Shown: positions 24,104-33,175, counted from the first letter of the stretch. The stretch is DNA of 64,000 nucleotides from Salipiger abyssi (GCF_017311415.1 NZ_JAEKIS010000001.1:558001-622000); one strand, 5' to 3'. The notes: generated from the letters alone by a model not told the origin. Numbers and translations are program-made.

Positions 24104-25480
24104 ATGAAACATCAGCCGACCCTCGCCTTCCGTGACGCAACCCTTGTCGCCGATCTGCCGAAACGCCCGATCCTCGGGCTGCCCGTGGTGAATGCCACCA
24201 CCGAAGCGACCGTGAACGCCCTGCTCTCGGGCGCGGCGCGCAGCGTGTTTTTCCTCAATGCCCATTGCGCCAACCTGCGCGCCGGCAATCGCGAGTATGC
24301 CGATGCCCTCACCCGAGCCGATATGGTGCTGCCCGACGGCATCGGGGTCGAGCTGGCCGCGCGTATGACCGGCGGCGGGCTGACCGAGAATCTCAACGGC
24401 ACCGATTTCACCCCCGCCCTGCTGCGTCAGGCGGCGCGGCACGGGATGTCGGTCTTTCTCTTCGGCGCGCAGCCCGGCACCGCCGAAAAGGCCGCGCTGA
24501 CGCTCGCCGCAAAGATCCCCGGCCTGCGCATCGCCGGCACGCTCGACGGCTACGAAGGCGCCGCCGATCCCGAAGCGGCCATCGCGCGAATCAACACCTC
24601 CGGCGCCGATATCCTGCTGGTCGCCATGGGCGTGCCGATGCAGGAGCTGTGGATCGACCGCCACCTGCCCGAGCTGCGCCCCCGGCTGGTGCTGGGCGTC
24701 GGCGCACTCTTCGATTTCCTCGCCGGCAATGTCCGCCGCGCGCCCGCCGCCGTGCGCAAGGCTAGGCTGGAATGGGGCTGGCGACTGATGCAGGAGCCGC
24801 GCCGGCTGGCCAAGCGCTATCTGATCGGCAACGGCACTTTCCTTGCCCGCGCCTCGGTGCATGCGCTGCACGTCGCCGGGCGCGAGGCTGTGGCCAAGCG
24901 CGCGCTCGACATGGCGCTGAGCGCAACGCTGCTGGTCATGCTCGCCCCGGTTCTGCTGCTCGTGGCGGCGCTGATCCGGCTGGAAAGCAAGGGCCCCGCG
25001 CTCTTCCATCAGCAGCGGGTCGGGCGTGATGGGCGGCCCTTCACCATCCTCAAGTTCCGCACTATGCATACCGATGCCGAGGCGCGGCTGGCGGCGATCC
25101 GGGCGCAATCCGACCGGCAGGGCATCTGCTTCAAGTCGCGCCACGATCCGCGCGTGACGCGGGTGGGCCGGTTCCTGCGCCGCTATTCGGTGGATGAGCT
25201 GCCGCAGATCCTCAACGTCTTCAAAGGTGACATGTCGCTGGTCGGCCCGCGCCCTGCGCTGCCCTCCGAGGTCGCGGCCTATCCCGCCGCTGCGCTGGAG
25301 CGGCTGAAGGCGCGGCCCGGCATCACCGGGCTCTGGCAGGTCTCGGGCCGTGCCGATATCGGCTTCGACAAGATGGTCGACATGGATGTGGCCTATGTCC
25401 GCTCGCGCAGCGTGCTGCTCGACCTGATGCTGCTGGCGCTGACCGCGCGGGCGGTGCTGTCGGGGCGCGGCGCCTACTGA
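24104..25480 (+). CDS. WecG/TagA glycosyltransferase fused to initiating sugar-phosphate transferase
   Basis: The 458-residue protein joins two enzymes. Residues ~18-215 are a WecG/TagA/CpsF (GT26) domain: FFLNAHCANL, ADMVLPDGIGVELAARM, NGTDFTPALL, FLFGAQPGTAEKAA, VAMGVPMQELWI. Residues ~262-458 are a polyisoprenyl-phosphate sugar-1-phosphate transferase: one N-terminal hydrophobic segment, FTILKFRTMHTDAE, SVDELPQILNVFKGDMSLVGPRPALP and RPGITGLWQVSGR. The second half would load the first sugar on undecaprenyl phosphate and the first half add the next. ATG 24104 has GGAG upstream. It is the likely initiating enzyme for the exopolysaccharide. Confidence 0.88.
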   Translation: MKHQPTLAFRDATLVADLPKRPILGLPVVNATTEATVNALLSGAARSVFFLNAHCANLRAGNREYADALTRADMVLPDGIGVELAARMTGGGLTENLNGTDFTPALLRQAARHGMSVFLFGAQPGTAEKAALTLAAKIPGLRIAGTLDGYEGAADPEAAIARINTSGADILLVAMGVPMQELWIDRHLPELRPRLVLGVGALFDFLAGNVRRAPAAVRKARLEWGWRLMQEPRRLAKRYLIGNGTFLARASVHALHVAGREAVAKRALDMALSATLLVMLAPVLLLVAALIRLESKGPALFHQQRVGRDGRPFTILKFRTMHTDAEARLAAIRAQSDRQGICFKSRHDPRVTRVGRFLRRYSVDELPQILNVFKGDMSLVGPRPALPSEVAAYPAAALERLKARPGITGLWQVSGRADIGFDKMVDMDVAYVRSRSVLLDLMLLALTARAVLSGRGAY

Positions 25481-25493
25481 GCGCGACGGGACA

Positions 25494-25519
25494 GGCACCT
25501 ATCCCAACGGATAGGTGCC
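25494..25519. promoter_or_regulatory. EPS-locus palindrome, copy 3 (perfect 11-bp arms)
   Basis: GGCACCTATCC (25494-25504), spacer CAAC, GGATAGGTGCC (25509-25519): a perfect inverted repeat of 11-bp arms. It lies 74 bp before the SUOX-fold gene and 14 bp after the glycosyltransferase stop. It contains the same TATCC-N4-GGATA core as the other copies. No T tract follows, so a terminator is less likely. Confidence 0.7.
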
Positions 25520-25592
25520 CGATCCTGATGTCCGGCTGCTTTTTGCCCCGCAACATGGCAGTTTATCCCTAACACAACATGAGGCCCGACCG

Positions 25593-26102
25593 ATGCTCTT
25601 CCCCCGCCTTGCGACCGCCGCTCTTGCAACCGCGCTTTTCGCGCTGCCCGCCGGGGCCGAAACCCTGCCCATGCCCACCGGGCCGGTGATCCTGACGATC
25701 TCCGGCGAGATCGAGAATACCAATGGCGACGGCACCGCCGCCTTCGATCTCGACATGCTGCGCGCCCTGGGCGAGAGCGAGATCGTCACCGAAACCATCT
25801 GGACGCCCGACACCCATACCTTCACCGGCGTGCGGCTCAAGACACTGCTCGACCATGTCGGCGCCGAGGGTGACGAGATCACCGCCATGGCGATCAACGA
25901 TTACGGCGTGACGATCCCGTTCGAAGACGCGACCGAAACCGGCCCCATCGTCGCCTACGAGATGGACGGCGCGCAGATGTCGCGCCGCGACAAGGGCCCG
26001 CTCTGGGTGATTTACCCGTTCTCCTCTTCGAGTGACTACCGCACCGAAGTGATCTATTCCCGGAGCATATGGCAGCTCGACCGGATGACGATCGAAGAAT
26101 GA
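25593..26102 (+). CDS. Periplasmic SUOX-fold protein lacking the molybdenum cysteine
   Basis: A 169-residue exported protein (signal peptide ending PAGA-E near residue 22). It matches the small oxidoreductase-molybdopterin-binding fold: LTISGEIENTNGDGTAAFDLDML, FTGVRLKTLLDHVGA, AINDYGVTIPFEDA, GPLWVIYPF, RSIWQLDRM. The mature chain has no cysteine at all, so it cannot provide the thiolate that ligates molybdenum in sulfite oxidase or YedY/MsrP. Its stop overlaps the hybrid kinase start (ATGA), which suggests it acts with that kinase, for example as a periplasmic ligand-binding partner. Start ATG 25593 directly precedes the signal peptide. Confidence 0.7.
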   Translation: MLFPRLATAALATALFALPAGAETLPMPTGPVILTISGEIENTNGDGTAAFDLDMLRALGESEIVTETIWTPDTHTFTGVRLKTLLDHVGAEGDEITAMAINDYGVTIPFEDATETGPIVAYEMDGAQMSRRDKGPLWVIYPFSSSSDYRTEVIYSRSIWQLDRMTIEE

Positions 26103-28609
26103 CCGAAGCCTTTTCGAACCGTCGAAAAGGTGATGCTTCCCTGTGGCGCCGCGGCCGGCTCTTGCTGGCTGCGGTCGGTCTGCTTTGCGTGATCGCGATC
26201 ACCTTTCTGGTGTCCGAGATCGTGCAGGAGATGCGCTTTCTCAATTCTGCCAGCTCCGACAATGTCCACTGGGTGCTGTCGCAGGCCGAGGTGGAGTTTC
26301 TGGAGTTCCACAACGCCATCGACCTCGCGCGGCAGAGCGACGACCCTGAGACGCTGAACGCGGTGATTGTCGAGTTCGACGTGTTCTACAGCCGCATGAT
26401 GACGCTCGGCACCGGCTCGCTCTATGCCGATCTGCGTGCCATCGGGAATTTCGGCTATCCGGTCTCGGTCATCCGCGAAAAGCTCGACGCGATGATCCCG
26501 CTCATCGACGGCAGCAGGCCCGAACTGCGCGCCGGGCTCGGCACGCTGGCGGCGGAGGCCGACGAGATCCGCCCGCTGCTGCGGCGGGTGGCGACGACCG
26601 GGCTCCAGTTCTTTGCCGAACGCTCGGACGAAAGCCGCAGCTCGGTGGCGGTCACCATGCTGCGGCTGGCGCTGATCACCGTGGCGCTGGTGCTGGCGCT
26701 GGTCGTGCTGCTGAGCCACACGCGGCGCGTCAGCAACCAGACCGAGCGGCGCGGTCAGGAACTGGCGGATGCCTATGCGCGGCTCAACACGATCCTGCAA
26801 ACCTCGCTGGATGCGGTGGTGGTCTCGGACCTTCAGGGCAAGATCCTCAATTTCAACGCCGCCGCCGAGCGGATCTTTCAGTACAGCCGCGACGAGGTGA
26901 TCGGCCGCAACATCGCCGAGGTTCTCATCCCCGACGATTACCGCGCCGCCCATGCGGCAGGCATGGCGCGGATGCGCGAAACCGGAGAGCACCGGGTCGT
27001 CGGACATGGCCGCATCCGGCTCGAATCGAAACGGCGCAACGGTCAGATCTTCCCGGTCGAGCTGGCCATCGAAAAGGCGCAGGCGGGCGAGGAAGAGGTG
27101 ATGGTCGCCTTCCTGCGCGACATCTCGCACCGCGTCGCCTCGGAAAAGGAGCTGGTCGAGGCGCGCGACAAGGCGCTGGCCGGGGAAAAGGCCAAGGCCG
27201 AATTCCTTGCCATGATGACCCACGAGATCCGCACACCGCTGAACGGGCTGCTGGGCAATCTCGCGCTGCTGGACAAGACCCCGCTCTCTTCCGCGCAGGG
27301 CCGCTATGTCCGCAATATGCAGATCTCGGGCGGCGTGCTGATGCACCATGTCGACACGGTACTGGATGTGGCGCGGTTCGAATCCGGCGTCTCCGTCGCA
27401 CGGGAAGAGGTCGTGCATATCGGCGAGCTGTTCCAGAACATCGTGGATTCGCAGGCCAGCGCCGCCGAGGCCAACGGCAACCAGATGCTCTGGGGCTGGG
27501 TTGGCGAGCCGGCGGACTGGGTGCGGATCGACGCCTCGCGGCTGCGGCAGGTGCTGCTCAACCTCGTGGGCAACGCGACCAAGTTCACCCGCGACGGGCG
27601 CATTCTGATAGAGGCGGAGCGCTCTGCCGAGACGACGGGAGAGATGCTGGAGATCCGGGTGATCGATTCCGGCATCGGCATTTCCGAAGAGGATCAGGAG
27701 CGGGTCTTCAACGATTTCCAGACGGTGGGCGACGCGAATTTCGCCGGACAGGCCGGCACCGGGCTGGGGCTTGGCATCGCGCGGCGCTTTGTCGAGGCGA
27801 TGGGCGGCGAGATCGGCGTGGAAAGCACCCCGGGCGAGGGCAGCGTGTTCTGGCTGCGCCTGCCGCTGGTCCTTGCCGACGGTCCCGGAAAGCCGGAGGA
27901 ACACTCCGCAGCAGCGCCTGAAGCGCCCGGTCGCGACATCCTTCTGGTGGAGGACAACGAGATCAATCTGGAGCTGGCGCGCGAGATGCTGACGGGCCTC
28001 GGCCACCGGGTGACCGAAGCCCGCGACGGCGAGCAGGCGGTGGCCGCCGCCAGCGGGCACCGGTTCGACCTGATCCTGATGGATATCCGCATGCCCCGGC
28101 TCGACGGGCTCGGCGCCACCCGCGCCATCCGTTCGGGCGCCGGCGCCAGCCGCGACGTGCCCATCGTGGCGCTCTCGGCGAATGTGCTGCCGGAGGCGCG
28201 GGACAGCTTTACCGAGGCCGGCATGACGGGCTTTCTGCCGAAACCGCTGACCGAGGACGGGCTGCTCCAGGTCATCGCCCGCTTCTGCTCCGGCGCAAAG
28301 CCGGCGCCCGACCCCGCGCCTCAGCCGCCTGAACCGGCAATCAGCCCGATGGACAGGCTGCGCCGCCGCTACGAGGACGAGACCCGCACGCTCTTCGACT
28401 GGCTCGCCACCGGTCCTGCCGACCGGGCAGAGATCGCCCATCGGGCGCATCAGGTGGCGGGCAGCGCGGCGGCCTTCGGGCAATCGGAGCTGCGCGAGGC
28501 GCTGGTGGCGGTCGAAATGGCGGCGGATCGCAATGCACCGGAACTGGGAGCCACCATCGCGGCGGCCCGCACCGCCTGGGAAAACGCGCCCGCGCCGACG
28601 CTCTCCTGA
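26099..28609 (+). CDS. Hybrid sensor histidine kinase (PAS-HisKA-HATPase-REC-Hpt)
   Basis: An 836-residue membrane sensor. Two helices (residues ~21-41 and ~184-206) bracket a 140-residue mostly helical periplasmic domain. Then follow a PAS domain (~226-345), HisKA with FLAMMTHEIRTP (His375), HATPase_c (N-box region LLNLVGNATKF, DSGIGI, GTGLGLGI), a receiver (LLVEDNEINL; Asp662 in MDIRMPRLDG) and a C-terminal Hpt-like domain (AHRAHQVAGSAAAFG, His784). The full phosphorelay set implies transfer to a separate response regulator, most simply the LuxR-type one at 23205. The ATG overlaps the preceding stop. Confidence 0.88.
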   Translation: MTEAFSNRRKGDASLWRRGRLLLAAVGLLCVIAITFLVSEIVQEMRFLNSASSDNVHWVLSQAEVEFLEFHNAIDLARQSDDPETLNAVIVEFDVFYSRMMTLGTGSLYADLRAIGNFGYPVSVIREKLDAMIPLIDGSRPELRAGLGTLAAEADEIRPLLRRVATTGLQFFAERSDESRSSVAVTMLRLALITVALVLALVVLLSHTRRVSNQTERRGQELADAYARLNTILQTSLDAVVVSDLQGKILNFNAAAERIFQYSRDEVIGRNIAEVLIPDDYRAAHAAGMARMRETGEHRVVGHGRIRLESKRRNGQIFPVELAIEKAQAGEEEVMVAFLRDISHRVASEKELVEARDKALAGEKAKAEFLAMMTHEIRTPLNGLLGNLALLDKTPLSSAQGRYVRNMQISGGVLMHHVDTVLDVARFESGVSVAREEVVHIGELFQNIVDSQASAAEANGNQMLWGWVGEPADWVRIDASRLRQVLLNLVGNATKFTRDGRILIEAERSAETTGEMLEIRVIDSGIGISEEDQERVFNDFQTVGDANFAGQAGTGLGLGIARRFVEAMGGEIGVESTPGEGSVFWLRLPLVLADGPGKPEEHSAAAPEAPGRDILLVEDNEINLELAREMLTGLGHRVTEARDGEQAVAAASGHRFDLILMDIRMPRLDGLGATRAIRSGAGASRDVPIVALSANVLPEARDSFTEAGMTGFLPKPLTEDGLLQVIARFCSGAKPAPDPAPQPPEPAISPMDRLRRRYEDETRTLFDWLATGPADRAEIAHRAHQVAGSAAAFGQSELREALVAVEMAADRNAPELGATIAAARTAWENAPAPTLS

Positions 28610-29827
28610 CTACTGCCCGAGCACCGTCCCCGCGGCGGCCACCGCCCCCACCACACCGGCGGCTTCGGCCAGGTTGGTGACGCTGCTGTCATAGCAGGCG
28701 ATGGAATCGCCGGGCAGCAGATAGGGGTCGTAATCGTCGCGGTCGGCGCGGCGCAGCATGTCCTCGATATTGCGCTCGATCACCGTCGAGACGCCGGTCA
28801 TCGGGTTGCGCGTGAACAGGATCGCCGAGCGATGCGCGCTGGTCGCCCGCGCGCCGCCCACGCAATTGGTGTCGATCACCGCCTGCATGAATCGCGTGCC
28901 ATAGGGCATCTCGCGCACCTCGCGCCCGATGGCCGAGGGGGCGTTGCCGGTGGCGGGCTGGGTCAGGTTGGAGAGGAACAGCGACACGCCCGGCGGGCTC
29001 ACCGGGCCGGGGCGCATGAGATCGTCCTGAAAGCACTGGCGCGAGGGCACGGTGATCTCGTCGCCGGTCAGCAGCATCACGTCCACCGCATGCTGCCCCT
29101 CGAACACACCGCGCATATCAAGGTGATAGCTTTTGCCGCCGCGCCGCAGTTCGACCGCCGAGAGATCCGCATCGGGCCGCACCCCGCCGACCGAGCGCAG
29201 CGCCGCCGAGAGGTTGCGCGCCTCGGTGGAGGCGCCGAGCGCATTCTGGCGCAGCGTGTCGCGGTCGTCGGCGCCGCTATTGCCGATCTCGATCGCATGC
29301 GGCTCGAACACCGCGCCGGAAACCGCGACGCTGATGCTGGCGAAATCCGCCAGCCGCACGGAAATGCGCGGCGCCTCGTCATAGAACCCCTCGCTCACCA
29401 GCAGCCGGGCCAGCGCGGCCTCGACATCCTCGGGGCGCTGCCCCTGCGCGGGGATCGGCGGCAAGAAGGGCAGTTTGAGGCTGCCATCGCGCGACACGAC
29501 GTAATCGCCGTTGAAGGTCTCGTCGTCGCTGACGCGGATATCCACCAGATCGTTGCGCGAGAGCCGCTCGCCGCGCAGCGCCGTGGCGACAAGCCCGCCG
29601 CCCTTGCCGCCGGCGCGGTCCACGGGGCGGCATTTCTCGGCGTTCATCCGCTCCGAGAGCAGCAGTGGCTCGGATTGGGTGGAAGTCACCGGGTCGCGAT
29701 ACTGCGCCTGATAGCCACCGCCCGCGCGGATCTGGCCGATATTCTCGGGCGAGGGCGCGGGGCCGCAGCCGGCGGTGAGGCCGAGGCTCAGACAGGTGCC
29801 GAGCAGAATGGTTCGAGCAGACGCCAT
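28610..29827 (-). CDS. Wza/KpsD-like polysaccharide export lipoprotein
   Basis: A 405-residue outer-membrane export protein. The N-terminus is a lipoprotein signal peptide (LSLGLTAGC, lipidated Cys near residue 21). A polysaccharide-export domain follows (RLSRNDLVDIRVSDDETFNGDYVVSRDGSLKLPFLPPIPAQGQ), then SLBB-like segments (ISVAVSGAVFEPHAIEIG; DVMLLTGDEITVPS). The C-terminus ends in a hydrophobic, glycine/alanine-rich stretch. It would form the channel that takes the chain across the periplasm and outer membrane, working with the Wzz-like protein. Long upstream in-frame extensions have no signal peptide and were rejected in favour of ATG 29827. Confidence 0.82.
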   Translation of the reverse strand: MASARTILLGTCLSLGLTAGCGPAPSPENIGQIRAGGGYQAQYRDPVTSTQSEPLLLSERMNAEKCRPVDRAGGKGGGLVATALRGERLSRNDLVDIRVSDDETFNGDYVVSRDGSLKLPFLPPIPAQGQRPEDVEAALARLLVSEGFYDEAPRISVRLADFASISVAVSGAVFEPHAIEIGNSGADDRDTLRQNALGASTEARNLSAALRSVGGVRPDADLSAVELRRGGKSYHLDMRGVFEGQHAVDVMLLTGDEITVPSRQCFQDDLMRPGPVSPPGVSLFLSNLTQPATGNAPSAIGREVREMPYGTRFMQAVIDTNCVGGARATSAHRSAILFTRNPMTGVSTVIERNIEDMLRRADRDDYDPYLLPGDSIACYDSSVTNLAEAAGVVGAVAAAGTVLGQ

Positions 29828-29903
29828 GGAGATCCCTTGCAAACTCTCCTCATGGTTTAGCGCGATCCGGCGCCCGTGACTATTCGCGAGCGCGGTTGAG
29901 ACC

Positions 29904-29922
29904 CCTACCCGAAGGGATAGGT
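29904..29922. promoter_or_regulatory. EPS-locus palindrome, copy 4 (divergent promoter)
   Basis: On the minus strand ACCTATCC-CTTC-GGGTAGG; plus-strand span 29904-29922. It lies ~77 bp before the Wza-like start and ~100 bp before the flippase start, in the divergent gap. Confidence 0.62.
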
Positions 29923-30020
29923 CGCAATTCCTTCGCGGCCTGTTGCCCTCCTGCCGCGTCCGGGACAGCGGCGGCCGCTGCGGAATATTGGTTAGCGGAA
30001 CCTTTAGAGGACGATGACCC

Positions 30021-31250
30021 GTGCCCAAACCCGCCACCTCCATGCTGAGCCACCTGCTGGCCTACGGCGCCTCCGAGATCGCGACGAAGCTGTCGCGTCT
30101 GGGCGTGGTGATCGCCGTGGCGCGCACGCTCGACGCCGCCGAGATCGGCGTGGCCGCTGCCGCGCTGGCCACCGGCGACCTGCTGAAATCGCTGACCGAA
30201 AACGGTGTCGGCCAGCGCATCATCGCGGCCTCGCAAGCCGAGCTCTCGGCCACCTGCAACCGCGCGCACGGGCTGTTCTGGGTCTGGTGCGGGGGGCTCT
30301 TCGCCGTGCAGTCGCTGATTGCAGGCGCGGTCTGGATGCTCACCGGCAATCCCGCGCTCGCCGCGCTGATCCTGGTGCTGGCCGGCGAATACCTCTTCAT
30401 GCCGGGCGGGCTGGTGCAGACCGGGCTGGCGCTGCGTGCCGGCAAGCTGAAACAGACCGCCGCCATCGCCGGCGGTCAGGCGGTCATGGCCAACCTGATG
30501 TCGGTGGCGCTGGCGCTGGTCTGGCCCTCGGCGCTGGCGCTGGTGCTGCCGCGCCTGCTGACCGCGCCGTTCTGGCTGCTCTCGATGCGCCGCCTGCACC
30601 CGTGGTCGCACGACCCCGAGGCCGGCAAGGCGCCGATCCGCCCCTTCCTCCGCTTCGGCGCCCCGATCCTCGGCACCGAGATCGTCAAGACCGCGCGTCT
30701 GCATGCCGACAAGCTGATCGTCGGCGCGCTGCTCGGACCGGAGATCCTCGGGCTCTATTTCATGGCCTTCAACGCCGGCCTCAGCCTCGCCACCTCCTTC
30801 TCCGCCGCCTTCGCCGCCGTGCTCTTCCCGCATCTCTGCACCGGGGCCGACCGCGCCGCCGCCATGCGGCAGGGGCTCGCTGTCTCGATCGGCCTCGTCG
30901 CCCCGGCGGTCATCCTTCAGGCGGTGCTGGCGCCCTGGTACGTGCCGCTGCTGCTGGGCGAGGGCTGGGACGGGCTGGCCGAGCCGGTGTCGATCCTCTG
31001 CCTCGTGGCCATCCCGACCATGCTCTGGACCGCCACCGCCGGCTGGCTGCGCGCCGAGAATCGCCCGCTGGCCGAGCTGCGCGGCACCGCCATCCTCACC
31101 GCCGCGATGATCGCGAACACTGTGATCGCCGCGCCCTACGGTCTGACCGCCCTCGCCTGGGGTTACCTCGCGACCGCCTGCGTCACCATGCTGATGCTGT
31201 CGCGCCCTGCCCTGTCCCTCGCCCTCTTCCCCGCAAACCGGAGTGCCTGA
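30021..31250 (+). CDS. Wzx-type oligosaccharide flippase
   Basis: The 409-residue protein has about 12 hydrophobic helices and the MATE/MOP-fold pattern of polysaccharide transporters (YGASEIATKLSRLGVVIAVARTLDAAEIG near the N-terminus; FLRFGAPILGTEIVKTARLHADKLIVGALLGPEILGLYFMAFN in the middle). It should flip undecaprenyl-linked repeat units to the periplasm for polymerisation. It starts at GTG 30021 with GAGGA about 10 bp upstream. An overlapping 589-codon frame starting at 30014 is antisense-like in composition and rejected. Confidence 0.82.
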   Translation: MPKPATSMLSHLLAYGASEIATKLSRLGVVIAVARTLDAAEIGVAAAALATGDLLKSLTENGVGQRIIAASQAELSATCNRAHGLFWVWCGGLFAVQSLIAGAVWMLTGNPALAALILVLAGEYLFMPGGLVQTGLALRAGKLKQTAAIAGGQAVMANLMSVALALVWPSALALVLPRLLTAPFWLLSMRRLHPWSHDPEAGKAPIRPFLRFGAPILGTEIVKTARLHADKLIVGALLGPEILGLYFMAFNAGLSLATSFSAAFAAVLFPHLCTGADRAAAMRQGLAVSIGLVAPAVILQAVLAPWYVPLLLGEGWDGLAEPVSILCLVAIPTMLWTATAGWLRAENRPLAELRGTAILTAAMIANTVIAAPYGLTALAWGYLATACVTMLMLSRPALSLALFPANRSA

Positions 31251-31253
31251 GCC

Positions 31254-32177
31254 ATGCCGCTGATTTCCGTGATCATCCCCGTCTACAACGCCGCAGAGAT
31301 CCTGGAGCAGACCATCGCCGCGCTGCAAACCCAGAGCTTCACCGACTGGGAGGCCATCCTCGTCGAAGACGGCTCCAGCGACGAGAGCTTGCAGGTGGCC
31401 GAAATGCTGCGGGACGAAGACCCCCGCCTGACGCTGCTGCACAACCCCGGCAAGGGGCCGAGCACCGCCCGCAACTTCGGCGCGCTGGGTCGCGCCAGGG
31501 GCGAGATCCTTGCCTTCTGCGATGCCGACGACCTCTGGGAGCCGGGCAAGCTGGCCGATGTGGCCAAGGCGCTGACCGAGGGGTCCGCCGATGCGGTCTT
31601 CGGCGTGACCGGGTTCTTTCGCGACGACCCGGCGGAAATCCGCAGCCGCTCCACCATGCCTGCCGGGCCGGTCACCGTCTCGATGCTGATGGGCGAAAAC
31701 CCGGTCTGCACGCTGTCGAACCTGTCGCTGCGCCGCTCGGTCTTTGCCGCGCTCGGCGGGTTCCGCGAGGACATGGTGCATAACGAGGATCTGGAATTCC
31801 TGATCCGTCTGGTGGGCCGGGGTCGCCGGCTCGAAGGGATCGACGCCGATCATGTCCGCTATCGCCTCAGCCCCAGCGGCCTCTCCGCCGATCTCGACGC
31901 GATGCGCGCCGGGCGGGAAGAGGCGCTGCGCACGGCGGCGGCCTTCGGCCATCCGCCCGAGCCGCGCGCCGAGGCGATCCACCTGCGCTACCTCGCCCGC
32001 CGCGCGCTGCGGCTGGGCGCCCCTACGGCGCTCGTGCGCCGGCTGGTGATCGAGGGCTGCCGCGCCGATGTCCGCGCCTTCCTGCTGCCCGCCCGGCGCG
32101 GCGCGCTCATCGCGCTGGCCGCCACCCTCCTGCCCGTCCTGCCGCGCCCCCTGCGCCGCGCCCTGTTCTCGAACTGA
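31254..32177 (+). CDS. Family 2 glycosyltransferase
   Basis: A 307-residue GT-A fold glycosyltransferase. It begins with ISVIIPVYNAAEILEQTIAALQTQSFTDWEAILVEDGSSDES and contains the metal-binding DADDLW (FCDADDLWEPGKLADV). The acceptor-side NEDLEFLIRLVGRG segment follows. It starts 3 bp after the flippase stop, so the genes are co-transcribed. The sugar donor cannot be told from sequence. Confidence 0.85.
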   Translation: MPLISVIIPVYNAAEILEQTIAALQTQSFTDWEAILVEDGSSDESLQVAEMLRDEDPRLTLLHNPGKGPSTARNFGALGRARGEILAFCDADDLWEPGKLADVAKALTEGSADAVFGVTGFFRDDPAEIRSRSTMPAGPVTVSMLMGENPVCTLSNLSLRRSVFAALGGFREDMVHNEDLEFLIRLVGRGRRLEGIDADHVRYRLSPSGLSADLDAMRAGREEALRTAAAFGHPPEPRAEAIHLRYLARRALRLGAPTALVRRLVIEGCRADVRAFLLPARRGALIALAATLLPVLPRPLRRALFSN

Positions 32178-32188
32178 GGAAGCCTCCG

Positions 32189-33175
32189 ATGCCCTACGCC
32201 TCCATCGTCGTCCCCGCCTACAACGCCGCCCGCACCCTGTCGGAAACGCTGCGCTCGCTCAGCGCGCAGAGCTTCCGCGATCTGGAAATCGTCGTGGTCG
32301 ATGACGGCTCGACCGACAGCACCGCCGGGATCGCCCGCCTGCATGCGGCGCAGGACCCGCGCATCCGGCTGGTGCGCCAGTTCAACCGGGGCCTTGCCGG
32401 CGCGCGCAACAGCGGCATCGCCGCCAGCACCGGCGCGCTGATCGGGTTTTGCGATGCCGACGATCTCTGGCTGCCGGGCAAGCTTGCCGCCCATGTGATG
32501 CATCTCGACGGCGCGCCGGATGTCGGGCTGAGCTATTCCGGCTCGGCGCTGATCGACGAAGACTCCCGCCGCATGGGTCACGCACAGCGCCCGCGCCTGC
32601 GCGACGTGACCACCGCGCATGTGTTCAAGCGCAACCCGGTGGGCAACGGCTCGGCCCCGGTGATCAGGCGCGAGATGCTCGACGCCGTCGCCTGGCGCCC
32701 GGCGGTCGAGATCCAGCGCGACTGGGTGTTCGACGAGACCTTCCGCCAGTCCGAGGATATCGAGTGCTGGCTGCGGCTCTGCCTGCGCACCGACTGGATG
32801 ATCGAGGGCGTGCCCGGCCTGCTCACCGAATACCGCATCAGCGGTGGCGGCCTCTCGGCGAATGTCGAGGCACAGTTTGCCTCCTGGGAGCGGATGGTAA
32901 CCAAGCTGCGCCCGCTCGCGCCGGAATTCTTTGCCAAGCACGAGCCCGCCGCCCGCGCCTATCAGCTGCGCTATCTGGCGCGGCGCGCGGTGAGCAGCGG
33001 CGACGGTGCCGCCGCCTGCGATCTGATCGCCCGCGCCTTCGCACAATCCCGCACGCCCATCGCCGAGGAGCCCCTGCGCAGCCTCACCACCTGGGCCGCG
33101 GCCCATGCCACCGCCCGTTTCGGCAATGCACCGATGCGGCTCGCCCGCGCGGTGCTGTCCGCCGCCCGTACCTGA
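32189..33175 (+). CDS. Family 2 glycosyltransferase
   Basis: A 328-residue GT-A fold enzyme, related in layout to its upstream neighbour: ASIVVPAYNAARTLSETLRSLSAQSFRDLEIVVVDDGSTDST, FCDADDLWLPGKLAAHV, and a QSEDIECWLRLC segment for the catalytic-base region. A helical C-terminal region of about 80 residues follows. It probably adds another residue of the repeat unit. Spacing of 11 bp to the previous gene supports one operon. Confidence 0.85.
   Translation: MPYASIVVPAYNAARTLSETLRSLSAQSFRDLEIVVVDDGSTDSTAGIARLHAAQDPRIRLVRQFNRGLAGARNSGIAASTGALIGFCDADDLWLPGKLAAHVMHLDGAPDVGLSYSGSALIDEDSRRMGHAQRPRLRDVTTAHVFKRNPVGNGSAPVIRREMLDAVAWRPAVEIQRDWVFDETFRQSEDIECWLRLCLRTDWMIEGVPGLLTEYRISGGGLSANVEAQFASWERMVTKLRPLAPEFFAKHEPAARAYQLRYLARRAVSSGDGAAACDLIARAFAQSRTPIAEEPLRSLTTWAAAHATARFGNAPMRLARAVLSAART

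Noticed and set aside
25494-25519. The perfect 11-bp inverted repeat as a terminator for the WecG-fusion gene
   Set aside because: No T tract follows and the same core recurs in three promoter gaps, so an operator is more likely; termination cannot be wholly excluded.
30014-31783. A 589-codon plus-strand frame overlapping the flippase and a glycosyltransferase
   Set aside because: Arginine/alanine-rich shadow with no domain; the frames starting at 30021 and 31254 carry the family motifs.
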